Assembly (NCBI GenBank): GCA_017938365.1
Contig: JAGBBT010000079.1
Location: forward strand, 1 to 61,501
Reading direction: 5' to 3'
Length of the DNA: 61,501 nucleotides
Source of the DNA: Treponema sp.
GTDB taxonomy: Bacteria > Spirochaetota > Spirochaetia > Treponematales > Treponemataceae
Shown: positions 50,903 through 58,918 of the stretch, piece by piece
Layout of the letters: the number at the start of each line of letters is the position of its first letter
How positions within the stretch are numbered: the stretch's first letter is position 1
Position numbers and translations under genes: made by a program
Notes under the pieces: generated by a model
Database searches by the model: none
Told to the model about the DNA's origin: nothing
Seen by the model: the letters and a program-made list of their open reading frames with translations, nothing else

Positions 50903-52807
50903 TTAATCTTCATGTAAATAAAACTCCTCTATTGACCTATATCCTAATGGCATTACTAACTCATTCCAATTTGATGGTAATTTTATTTCTACAGTTGAAT
51001 ATCCTCCACCAGGTATAACTTGAAATTTATTTCTGTTTGTATCACCTGTAATTAAAATAGGAGTTTCACCTTTATTCATTGTAGATATAGTTAAAATTTC
51101 ATCTTCCTTTATTAAATCTTTATACCATTCAGGAACAGCCGTCTTTTTTACTTTTTCTTTTTTATCTTTTGACAGCATAAATTTATGCTCCTTTAGTGTT
51201 CTTTTTCTAAATTGCTGACTTCCTGTATTTGCCCAATAATGTGCATAAGCTCTTAAATCTAAAGGTCTAAGAGCTGTTTTTATTAAATCATCTTCTAATT
51301 GAGATTTAGTTTTATATTCTGTTGCTAAATCCTTTGCCACATTTTCTGTTATAAATAAAGTTCTAAAAACTTGAGGATTAGTATTTCCTAACCCATTTTG
51401 CTGTTTCTCTGTAATATCAAAAGCAATTAAATTCATAATTTGTTTTGGATTATTTGTTGCTGGAGTAACATTGTTTCCCCAAGCCAATGCAGAGGAAGCT
51501 GTTAAAGTATTAGAGTTTAAATCATATCCTTTTGTTACATGAAAAGGTTTCCATCCAATCCGTAAGCAAGCTTCCTCATCTTCGCTAAAAGTCCATGGAG
51601 TTAAATAACCAGAAGTTCCCATTCTATTTTCTTTTGTATAATACCCACCAATATTTAGCATGCATAAATCAATAAATCTTCCAAGAGCTTTATTATTTTT
51701 TTCACTAATCATTCCTTGCCCACAATCTATGCCAAGTTGTCTTGCAACAGGACCATTAATCCACGCATAAGGCGACCAACCATGTGTACTAGCTAAAGGT
51801 CTTCTCCATTCTCCATTTTTAAGACACTGAACAAAAGCTATACACAATGGCATAAACTCTTTTGGAACACCAGCCATAACAGCATTTGCAGCTACAGTAT
51901 ATACAGAACATTCTCTATATGCTAAAGGAAAAACACCCAAAATATCAGATGGCTTAAATGGTGTAAAAATCAAATATTCTTGAATTTTTTCATTTGTAGG
52001 TGGCACAACTGGCAATCCATCAGTCCACCCATTTAATAAACAATACTCCTGAATCTCGTCAAAAGTTCCATAATATATAGTTTCATCGAAAGGTCTTTTT
52101 TTTGACAACTTATATAAATCAATTTCTTCTAGAGTAATTTCTTTTGTCAATGCATCAATTATTTGAGGCCATAAAATTTCTCTTGAGTTTTTTATTAGTT
52201 CTTCATAGGAATCAGCAGAGAACGCTCCAGGATATTCTGCTGTTCTCAAAACTGGAACTCCTCTATTTACTCCTGTAGAATGAATCTGAGAAATAAATGT
52301 AGGAGCTCCAATTGTAACGGAAGGAATACCAATATATTCAGCAGCTATAGACGAACCAGTTTCTTTAGTTGTACATAAACCACACCCACAGTTTCCTGAA
52401 ATTACAGCATCAATTTTTAATTCTTTTAATTTTTTTTGAAAGTCTTTAGTTTTTTTACTTTGACCGTAAACAGAATAAGGACCAGCTGCCCCAACTTCAT
52501 CTAACAAATAAATTTTAGTAGTAGGATAAAATTTTTCAAAACAGTTTTTTAATTCAGAAAATGTTGTAAAAGCATTAAAACTTCCACCAACAAGTGCAAT
52601 ATTCTTATTATCTAAAGAATCAAGTCGTTTTGCCTGTTTTATCATAGGAACATCATGATAACCAACAGGAGAAACAATTGAATAAATTGTCTCTCCATCT
52701 TCAGAAGCAGGAATAGAACAAACTCCATCCACACAAGTTTCGTCATAACTTTGAGCAAAAATAAATAAATTTAACTGAATTAAAATAAAAAATAAAATTT
52801 TTCTCAT
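50903..52807 (-). CDS. Exported UGSC-like (thiol) protein with a large unknown C-terminal domain
   Basis: A 634-residue protein with a signal peptide (MRKILFFILIQLNLFIFAQS). Residues about 65-200 resemble the UGSC family, known from marine selenoproteins: NIALVGGSFNAFTTF, then DAVISGNCGCGLCTTKETG, then IAAEYIGIPSVTIGAP. Here CGLC (142-145) stands where the Sec-Gly-Ser-Cys motif would be, with a further cysteine at 140 and a C-x4-C pair at 25-30. Residues about 235-600 form a second domain starting NGWTDGLPVVPPTNEKIQEY, with RECSVYTVAANAVMAGVP and LASTHGWSPYAWINGPVARQ. I know of no biochemical function for either half. AAGGAA lies upstream of the ATG. It has no operon partner. Confidence 0.7.
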   Translation of the reverse strand: MRKILFFILIQLNLFIFAQSYDETCVDGVCSIPASEDGETIYSIVSPVGYHDVPMIKQAKRLDSLDNKNIALVGGSFNAFTTFSELKNCFEKFYPTTKIYLLDEVGAAGPYSVYGQSKKTKDFQKKLKELKIDAVISGNCGCGLCTTKETGSSIAAEYIGIPSVTIGAPTFISQIHSTGVNRGVPVLRTAEYPGAFSADSYEELIKNSREILWPQIIDALTKEITLEEIDLYKLSKKRPFDETIYYGTFDEIQEYCLLNGWTDGLPVVPPTNEKIQEYLIFTPFKPSDILGVFPLAYRECSVYTVAANAVMAGVPKEFMPLCIAFVQCLKNGEWRRPLASTHGWSPYAWINGPVARQLGIDCGQGMISEKNNKALGRFIDLCMLNIGGYYTKENRMGTSGYLTPWTFSEDEEACLRIGWKPFHVTKGYDLNSNTLTASSALAWGNNVTPATNNPKQIMNLIAFDITEKQQNGLGNTNPQVFRTLFITENVAKDLATEYKTKSQLEDDLIKTALRPLDLRAYAHYWANTGSQQFRKRTLKEHKFMLSKDKKEKVKKTAVPEWYKDLIKEDEILTISTMNKGETPILITGDTNRNKFQVIPGGGYSTVEIKLPSNWNELVMPLGYRSIEEFYLHED

Positions 52808-52861
52808 ATATAGTTTCCTTATTATTAATTAAGAAAAGAAACTATAACTAAGTTACAAAAG

Positions 52862-53395
52862 TTACAATCCTCGTTTTTCTAATTCGTCAATAATGAGAGA
52901 AGTAATTTCTTCTGGATTATAATTAGCTGTATCAATTATTAAATCAGCAAAATCATAATCGTTATTATCAATTCCGTAAAGATTTTTATATCGACGGCTA
53001 TCTTCTTCATCACGCATAGAAGTAAAGGATTTTATTTCGTCTATATTTCCGCCTTCTCTATTAAAAATTCTATTTGCTCTAGTTTCGTCACTTGCATATA
53101 AATATACTTTTAAATCAGCACTTTTTAACATCCATATTGCCAATCGACTTCCTAAAACGCAAGGTTCTTTTTCAGCTAATTCAACTTGGTGAGTATCAAC
53201 ATATTTATCATAAGAATCATCGGTTTTAGCGTTTTCAATTACTTGAGCTAATGTTAAACCTTTTTCTTCTGCTAATTGACGAAAAGTATAATTTATTAAT
53301 TTTATACCAAGTTTTTCTGCTAATAGGGAACTAACTGTAGTATTTCCGCAGCCAGACTTACCACTTATGGCAACTTTTACATTTTTTTTAGACAT
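52862..53395 (-). CDS. Cytidylate kinase-like P-loop kinase
   Basis: Nucleoside monophosphate kinase, 177 residues. Walker A is ISGKSGCGNTTVSSLLA, followed by LGIKLINYTFRQLAEEKG; EPCVLGSRLAIWML and VYLYASDETRANRIFNREGG are the NMP-binding and lid regions. DFADLIIDTANYNPEEI closes the fold. This is the short type found in archaea and spirochetes rather than the 225-residue Cmk of E. coli. A (d)CMP kinase role is the best guess, but a related nucleotide kinase is possible. It lies in the same direction downstream of yicC and murC. Confidence 0.82.
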   Translation of the reverse strand: MSKKNVKVAISGKSGCGNTTVSSLLAEKLGIKLINYTFRQLAEEKGLTLAQVIENAKTDDSYDKYVDTHQVELAEKEPCVLGSRLAIWMLKSADLKVYLYASDETRANRIFNREGGNIDEIKSFTSMRDEEDSRRYKNLYGIDNNDYDFADLIIDTANYNPEEITSLIIDELEKRGL

Positions 53396-53425
53396 AAAAA
53401 CCTCTTTTTTATATTATGAATAAAA

Positions 53426-54295
53426 CTATTCTACATTTTTACTCTGTTCACGAATATTCTCTAAAGAATCTTTAGCATTAATAACCATTGCTCCAACTTC
53501 TGTAAACTGATTTTTTGAACCAATTGTGTTAATTTCTCTATTAATTTCTTGACAAATAAAATCAAGTCTTTTTCCAGGAATTGGATTTTCGTTAATTTCT
53601 TTCCTTAATGAATCTAAATGACTTTTTAATCTAATTATTTCTTCGTTTATGGTATATTTTACAAGCATTGAGGCTACTTCTGTCATTATTCTGTTTTCAT
53701 CAACTTGCTCCCCAACTAAATCCTTAAATTTGGCAGTAATAGTTTCTTTGAATCTATTTTCCATAGTTGGTTGCCACTCTTTAAAAAAGTTTGCACATTT
53801 ATCTAAAACATCCAATTTTTCAAGTAGATCAAGTTTTAAATTTTCACCTTCTCTCTTTCTGTCATTTTTAAATTGCTCAAAAGCATCATTAAATACAGGT
53901 TCAATTTTTTTCCAATAATCATTCACATCATAATCATGAGTTATATTAAAAACACCTTCTTTATTTAAAATTGAATCTAATGATATCGTCTTTCGTTTTA
54001 TACCTAATTCGTCTGCAATTTTACATGCAGCATCATAATAAAGTTTTGCAATATTAGAATCTGCATTAACTTTTGTATTAAAACTTTGATTTTTTACTCT
54101 AATTGAAATATCAACTTTTCCACGAACTATTTTTTCAGAAACAATTCGTCTAATATCAGTTTCTAAAGATGATAAAAAACTTGGAAGATAAATATTTAAA
54201 TCTAAAAATCGACTATTTACTGATTTTATTTCTACGCTAATTTGACCATTTTCTAACAAAACTTCCTTATAGCCATAACCTGTCATACTATTCAT
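53426..54295 (-). CDS. YicC-family endoribonuclease
   Basis: A 289-residue protein starting MNSMTGYGYKEVLLENGQIS, the family hallmark, with EIKSVNSRFLDLNIYLPSFL. A charged helical middle is followed by the C-terminal DUF1732-type block RLKSHLDSLRKEI, PGKRLDFICQEINREINTIG-SKNQ and AKDSLENIREQSKNVE. YicC proteins have been described as RNA endonucleases involved in small-RNA turnover; the role here is inferred from the family. Its ATG overlaps the murC stop by four bases. Confidence 0.93.
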   Translation of the reverse strand: MNSMTGYGYKEVLLENGQISVEIKSVNSRFLDLNIYLPSFLSSLETDIRRIVSEKIVRGKVDISIRVKNQSFNTKVNADSNIAKLYYDAACKIADELGIKRKTISLDSILNKEGVFNITHDYDVNDYWKKIEPVFNDAFEQFKNDRKREGENLKLDLLEKLDVLDKCANFFKEWQPTMENRFKETITAKFKDLVGEQVDENRIMTEVASMLVKYTINEEIIRLKSHLDSLRKEINENPIPGKRLDFICQEINREINTIGSKNQFTEVGAMVINAKDSLENIREQSKNVE

Positions 54296-55788
54296 TTTAA
54301 ATTCTCCAACAACATTGTACCAACTTTCCAGTTATCACCTGCTCCCATTGTCACAAAAATATAGCCTTCAGGATAATTTTTTGTGTTATCTTCGGACAAA
54401 TATTTTTTTGCAATAGCGACAGCATCTTCAAACTCAGCTGCATATACAACATCTTTATGATATTTCTTTGTAATTTCTGCAAGAAGTTCACCAGAAACCT
54501 TTGAATTATTAAAATTCTCTCTAGCACTTCCATAAATTTTATTAATAATCACTTTATCTGCACTGTCAAAACAAGAAGCAAAATCTTCTAATAAAGCTTC
54601 GGTTCTTGTATAAGTATGACTCATAAAATCAACAATAATCATGTGATTTTTATAAAATTCTCTAAAACCTGATAAAGTAGTTTTTATTGCTGTGGGATGA
54701 TGTCCATAATCATCAATAAATATAATGTTTTGTCCGTAGCTATTTTTTCTGAATCCTAAAATTTCACTACGACGTTTTCCACCCTTAAAGTTTAAAAGAG
54801 CTTTTTTTATGGAATTTGTGTAATCTTCTAAATTCTTTTTATCTTCTTTAAGTAATTCTATTGTTAAAGCAATAGCAGCTGTTGCATTGAGAATATTATG
54901 ATTTCCAGGAACAACAATTGCACACTCACCCAAACTATCTATATAAAAATAATGCTTTCCATCTTTTATACTTTTAAATGTAACTTTATAATCACCACTA
55001 GCTTTTTGACCATAAGGAATAAGAATTATATCAGGTCTTTTTTCTAAAGCTTTTTTAGCAGCTTCTACAGCTCCATTATCATCTGCACAATAAATTAACT
55101 GTCCATTTTTAGGTAATTTGCAAATATAATCTACAAAAGCAGACAAAATATCATCATATGTAGGATAATAATCTTGGTGATCACTTTCTACGGAAGTAAG
55201 AATTATTTTTTTTGGGTAAAAAGCCATAAAATGTCTTTGATATTCACAAGTTTCTGCAACAAAATATTTTTGTCTATTATTTGACAAATCATTAGATATT
55301 AAAGGACTTGTCATTGTACAACTATTGTCAAAAGACGATATTATACTACCTGCCAATACCTGTGCTGGTAAATCTAAATGTTTTAATAAAGTACCAACTA
55401 AACCAGTTGTAGAAGTTTTTCCGTGAACACCACACACACCACAACTAAATGATTTTTGACTAATAAGACCTAATGCTTCTGAATAAAGCATCATAGGAAT
55501 CTTTTTATTTTCTGCTTCTATTAAATCTGGATTACTGCTTTTAGAATAAGCACTAGAATACACAACTAACTGAATATCATCAGTAATGTTAGATTTCGAA
55601 AACTCTAGAGGTTTTATATTTAACTTTTCAAGAATCTCATCAGTGTAAAATCGTTCAGAAACATCACTACCAGAAATAATTGCACCTTGAGCTGTTAATA
55701 TTTCTACAAGAGCAACCATTCCAGTTCCCTTTATTCCCACAAAATGTATATGAACACCATTAAAATCTTTAGGAAAACTAGCAAACAT
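54292..55788 (-). CDS. murC: UDP-N-acetylmuramate--L-alanine ligase
   Basis: Adds the first amino acid of the peptidoglycan stem peptide. The 498-residue protein has the N-terminal UDP-binding IHFVGIKGTGMVALVEIL and GSDVSERFYTDEIL, the ATP loop CGVHGKTSTTGLVGTLL, SVESDHQDYYPTYDD, VPGNHNILNATAAIALTIEL, KGGKRRSEILG and IFIDDYGHHPTAIKTTLSGF, as in Mur ligases. The length is slightly above E. coli MurC. Mpl (recycling ligase) is a less likely alternative. It is co-transcribed with yicC and cmk-like genes. Confidence 0.92.
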   Translation of the reverse strand: MFASFPKDFNGVHIHFVGIKGTGMVALVEILTAQGAIISGSDVSERFYTDEILEKLNIKPLEFSKSNITDDIQLVVYSSAYSKSSNPDLIEAENKKIPMMLYSEALGLISQKSFSCGVCGVHGKTSTTGLVGTLLKHLDLPAQVLAGSIISSFDNSCTMTSPLISNDLSNNRQKYFVAETCEYQRHFMAFYPKKIILTSVESDHQDYYPTYDDILSAFVDYICKLPKNGQLIYCADDNGAVEAAKKALEKRPDIILIPYGQKASGDYKVTFKSIKDGKHYFYIDSLGECAIVVPGNHNILNATAAIALTIELLKEDKKNLEDYTNSIKKALLNFKGGKRRSEILGFRKNSYGQNIIFIDDYGHHPTAIKTTLSGFREFYKNHMIIVDFMSHTYTRTEALLEDFASCFDSADKVIINKIYGSARENFNNSKVSGELLAEITKKYHKDVVYAAEFEDAVAIAKKYLSEDNTKNYPEGYIFVTMGAGDNWKVGTMLLENLK

Positions 55789-55840
55789 AATATGTTATTT
55801 TACAGAATTTTACAGAATTATTAAATATATAAATAAAAAA

Positions 55841-56551
55841 CTATTTTATTAAATCTTTTACAACTTCGCTACAAATAACTAAACCTGCCACAGAAGGAAC
55901 AAATGCAGAACTTCCTGGTATAGATTTTTTATTCAACTGTTCACTTTTGTATTCATATTTTGGTAAAATTGGATTTTCTTTCGAATATAAAACCTTAACA
56001 TTTTTTATATTAAGTTTTTTTAATTCCTGTCTAATTACTCTAGCTAAAGGACAAACAGAAGTTTTAGTAATATCTGTAATTTCAAAATCTAAAGGGTTTA
56101 ATTTATTTCCTGTTCCCATAGAAGAAATAATTGGAATATTTAATAACTTTGCTTTTTTAATAATTTCGATTTTTGCAGAAACTGTATCAACGCAATCTAC
56201 AACATAATCATAAACAGAAAAATCAATTTGTTCAGATGTTTCTGGTAAGAAAAATAAATTCCATTTTTTTACAGAACAATTTGGATTTATATCCTTTATT
56301 CTTTTTTCCATCACATCAACTTTATTTTCACCAATAGTAGAATGTAACGCTATAATTTGACGATTTAAATTGGAAGGACTAATTGTATCATTATCAACTA
56401 TATCAATATTTTCAAGACCACTTCGAACAAGGCCTTCTATAACATGCCCACCTACACCACCAACACCAAAAACTATAACACGAGATTTTTTTAAAATTTC
56501 AAGAGATTTTTTTCCTATTAATAACTCAAACCGTGAAAAAACATCACTCAT
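55841..56551 (-). CDS. tcdA: tRNA threonylcarbamoyladenosine dehydratase (ThiF/E1-like)
   Basis: ATP-dependent cyclisation of t6A37 in tRNA to ct6A. The 236-residue protein begins SRFELLIGKKSLEIL, then the adenylate-binding VIVFGVGGVGGHVIEGLVRS, DIVDNDTISPSNLNRQIIAL, DYVVDCVDTVSAKIEII and SSMGTGNKLNPLDFEITDIT, as in TcdA/CsdL. A CxxC zinc site of ThiF/MoeB is missing, which favours TcdA. It is downstream of the rod-binding gene by only nine bases, so it is probably read from the flagellar transcript. Confidence 0.9.
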   Translation of the reverse strand: MSDVFSRFELLIGKKSLEILKKSRVIVFGVGGVGGHVIEGLVRSGLENIDIVDNDTISPSNLNRQIIALHSTIGENKVDVMEKRIKDINPNCSVKKWNLFFLPETSEQIDFSVYDYVVDCVDTVSAKIEIIKKAKLLNIPIISSMGTGNKLNPLDFEITDITKTSVCPLARVIRQELKKLNIKNVKVLYSKENPILPKYEYKSEQLNKKSIPGSSAFVPSVAGLVICSEVVKDLIK

Positions 56552-56559
56552 GCCTTAAA

Positions 56560-57087
56560 TTAAGCCTCAATGCCATTAGAAAGCTGAAGATACATTTCAT
56601 CTGCAAGACCAAAACCTGCATTCTTTGTCATTAATGTTGTATATTCATCAAATAACATATCTTCATACATTTTTTGAGCATAAGAACCTTCACCATCAGT
56701 TTTTAGAACTGTCTTACGCATTGACGAAATCATCATTTTTACAATATATGATTCCATTTCTAAAGATTTTTCATATAGTTTTGAAGTTCTATCAATAGTT
56801 TTTTGTTTTACATTTGGATTAGATTGATTTGCAGCAGCACCAATAGGAAGAGATGTTTTGTCAGATTCAGAATTAAAAGTTCCTGCAAAACCTGTAGAAA
56901 AATCTCCTGTAAGTCTTCCTTCTGGTAAAATTTGAGATGATGATAAATTACGATTGGTAAAATTTGAACTTTCTGTTTTTACAGAACGAAGTAACTCCTC
57001 AAATTTTCCTTTCTCAGAATTAAATTTAGCACTTTCTAAAGCACTTTGACCGTTAGTAATAGAACTAATTCCACCAATCGTATTCAT
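56560..57087 (-). CDS. Rod-binding protein, FlgJ N-terminal type
   Basis: A 175-residue protein of the FlgJ N-terminal (rod cap) family without the muramidase domain of enterobacterial FlgJ. The end has YEKSLEMESYIVKMMISSMR, AQKMYEDMLFDEYTTLMTKN and GFGLADEMYLQLS, the rod-binding signature. The start at 57087 has AGGTGG five bases upstream; a GTG at 57096 is the longer alternative. It lies 30 bases after flgG in the flagellar operon. Spirochetes generally keep FlgJ as the rod-binding half only, with peptidoglycan hydrolysis elsewhere or in a longer FlgJ. Confidence 0.85.
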   Translation of the reverse strand: MNTIGGISSITNGQSALESAKFNSEKGKFEELLRSVKTESSNFTNRNLSSSQILPEGRLTGDFSTGFAGTFNSESDKTSLPIGAAANQSNPNVKQKTIDRTSKLYEKSLEMESYIVKMMISSMRKTVLKTDGEGSYAQKMYEDMLFDEYTTLMTKNAGFGLADEMYLQLSNGIEA

Positions 57088-57116
57088 AATAACCACCTAT
57101 ATTATTTATCGGTTAA

Positions 57117-57911
57117 TTATCTTTTAAGATTAACAGCAGTTGATAACATACTGTCTGTTGTCTGAATTGCTTTTGAATTAAATTCGTAAGCACGCTGAGC
57201 AACAATCATTTGAACCATTTCATTAACAACAGAAACATTACTCATTTCCACGAACTTATGTTTTGTAACACCAAAACCTTCAAATCCTGGACGACCAGCA
57301 ATAGCTTGACCTGAAGCTTCTGTAACTTTATATAAATTATCACCAGCAGCCTCTAATCCAGCATTATTTGGAAATCTAAAAAGTTCAATTTGAGCTACAT
57401 CAATTGGATCATCTTGTCCAAAGATTTTTACAGTTACACGACCATCATCACTAATAGCAAGGCTATTAACATCAAAACCTTCTGGCATTATTACTTCTGG
57501 AACAACTCGCAATCCATTAGAATTAACTAATTGACCATTCATATCAATTTTGAACGAACCATCGCGAGTATATGCATAACTTCCGTCATATTGCTGAACT
57601 CTAAAAAAACCATCACCAACAACAGCTAAATCTGTATTTACCCCTGTATTCTGTAAAGAACCTTGAGAAAAAATTCTTTGAGTAGCAGCAATTTTTACAC
57701 CAGAACCTTGCTGAATTCCAACAGGAGTTACTGTATCTTCAGTTGCAGGAGTTCCTGCTAATTTTATATTTTGATAAAGCAAATCTTCAAATTCAACACG
57801 CTGTTGTTTAAAACCAGTAGTATTTACATTTGAAAGATTATTTGAAATTGCATCTAAGTTTGATTGTTGACCATTCATTCCTGTTGCTGCAGTCCATAAA
57901 CTTCTTACCAT
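57117..57911 (-). CDS. flgG: Flagellar distal rod protein FlgG
   Basis: Builds the distal rod of the periplasmic flagellum. The 264-residue protein has the N-terminal rod/hook motif SLWTAATGMNGQQSNLDAIS-NNLSNVNTTGFK, then QRIFSQGSLQNTGVNTDLAV and GDGFFRVQQYDGSYAYTRDG. The C-terminal VSVVNEMVQMIVAQRAYEFN-SKAIQTTDSMLSTAVNLKR helix ends the protein (quoted in parts). The length matches FlgG. It follows the FlgF-like gene by 18 bases in an operon read from the sigma-28 promoter. Confidence 0.96.
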   Translation of the reverse strand: MVRSLWTAATGMNGQQSNLDAISNNLSNVNTTGFKQQRVEFEDLLYQNIKLAGTPATEDTVTPVGIQQGSGVKIAATQRIFSQGSLQNTGVNTDLAVVGDGFFRVQQYDGSYAYTRDGSFKIDMNGQLVNSNGLRVVPEVIMPEGFDVNSLAISDDGRVTVKIFGQDDPIDVAQIELFRFPNNAGLEAAGDNLYKVTEASGQAIAGRPGFEGFGVTKHKFVEMSNVSVVNEMVQMIVAQRAYEFNSKAIQTTDSMLSTAVNLKR

Positions 57912-57929
57912 CTTATACCTCCCAATTTA

Positions 57930-58724
57930 CTAGCGTGCTAAAGCTACTTTATTCCAAAGTGTAGACATCATAGAATCTTCACTTTGAATTGTTTTTTGAT
58001 TTGCCTCATAAGCTCTATTTACTTCAATCATTTTGACCATTTCATTAACAACATTTACATTACTAGTTTCCATGTAACCTTGCATCATTTTTGGTCTTTC
58101 ATTTCCTTCAGCAATATAAGCATCTCCAGAAATATCGTTAGAAGTCCAAAGACTATTTCCCATTTTTTTCAAATAACGTTCATTATCAAAGCGAACAACC
58201 TTTACACGATCAATAAAATCACCAGATTTAGAATAAATCATTCCATCTTCATTGATTGTAATATTACTATCTTCAATACGAATATATCCATTTTCACCCA
58301 TTAAAGGATATCCGTCTTTAGTAACAAGAAGACCTTCTTTTCCCAATAAAAAGTTACCATTTCTTGTATAACGCTCTCCATTAGGAGTCTGAACAGCAAA
58401 AAAACCGTTTCCACTTAAAGCTAAATCTGTATTTGAATTTGTAGATCTGAATGAACCTTGCTCAAAATCAGTAAAATTCTCATTAGTCTCAACTCCTAAA
58501 CCAAGTTTGCCTATTATAGGAGCCACATCCGCAGAACCAAAAGAATTCTGATAAACACCATCAGCTTCAGTTCTTCTTAAAAGTAATTCAGAAAAAGATT
58601 TACTAACAGTAATATCTTTTTTATATCCAGCAGTATCAACATTAGCTAAATTATTGGAAATTGCATCCAATCTATTTTGCTGAGCATTCATACCACTTGA
58701 ACCAATATACCATCCTCTAATCAT
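57930..58724 (-). CDS. flgF: Flagellar proximal rod protein FlgF
   Basis: A 264-residue FlgF/FlgG-type rod protein. N-terminal motif WYIGSSGMNAQQNRLDAIS-NNLANVDTAGYK, ESGLF-like TDFEQGSFRSTNSNTDLALS, GNGFFAVQTPNGERYTRNGN, and C-terminal NVVNEMVKMIEVNRAYEANQ. It is paralogous to the next gene; being first in the pair and having the FlgF-type centre, it is the FlgF equivalent. GGAG lies before the ATG. It is first behind a perfect sigma-28 promoter. Confidence 0.92.
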   Translation of the reverse strand: MIRGWYIGSSGMNAQQNRLDAISNNLANVDTAGYKKDITVSKSFSELLLRRTEADGVYQNSFGSADVAPIIGKLGLGVETNENFTDFEQGSFRSTNSNTDLALSGNGFFAVQTPNGERYTRNGNFLLGKEGLLVTKDGYPLMGENGYIRIEDSNITINEDGMIYSKSGDFIDRVKVVRFDNERYLKKMGNSLWTSNDISGDAYIAEGNERPKMMQGYMETSNVNVVNEMVKMIEVNRAYEANQKTIQSEDSMMSTLWNKVALAR

Positions 58725-58757
58725 AAAATCTCCATGTTAATTAGTAAGATATATTTA

Positions 58758-58784
58758 TTATCGGCATTTGCTTTTTTGGGTTTA
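58758..58784 (-). promoter_or_regulatory. Sigma-28 (FliA) promoter of the flgF-flgG operon
   Basis: On the minus strand TAAA (58781-58784) is followed by exactly 15 bases and then GCCGATAA (58758-58765). This is the full FliA consensus with the correct spacing, about 34 bases before the flgF start. It is the only such match noticed in the window. Confidence 0.9.
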
Positions 58785-58869
58785 GAAATAAAATTTTAGT
58801 TTTTTACAAGTATTTATTTATAATATTATGTTTTTTTCTATTTAAATTTTGTTTTTTTTACAATTCAGA

Positions 58870-58898
58870 TTTACAATTTATTTATGTAAACTTAATAT
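58870..58898 (+). promoter_or_regulatory. Sigma-70-like promoter of the EAL gene
   Basis: TTTACA (58870-58875), 17 bases, TAATAT (58893-58898). AAGGA and the ATG at 58919 follow. It is back to back with the sigma-28 promoter of flgF in the same 194-base gap. Confidence 0.55.
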
Positions 58899-58918
58899 TT
58901 GCAAGGAAAAATCCTACT

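Noticed and set aside
54600..55788. Mpl (murein peptide ligase) instead of MurC
   Set aside because: The N-terminal UDP-binding region and overall length fit MurC, and no other murC is visible in the window.
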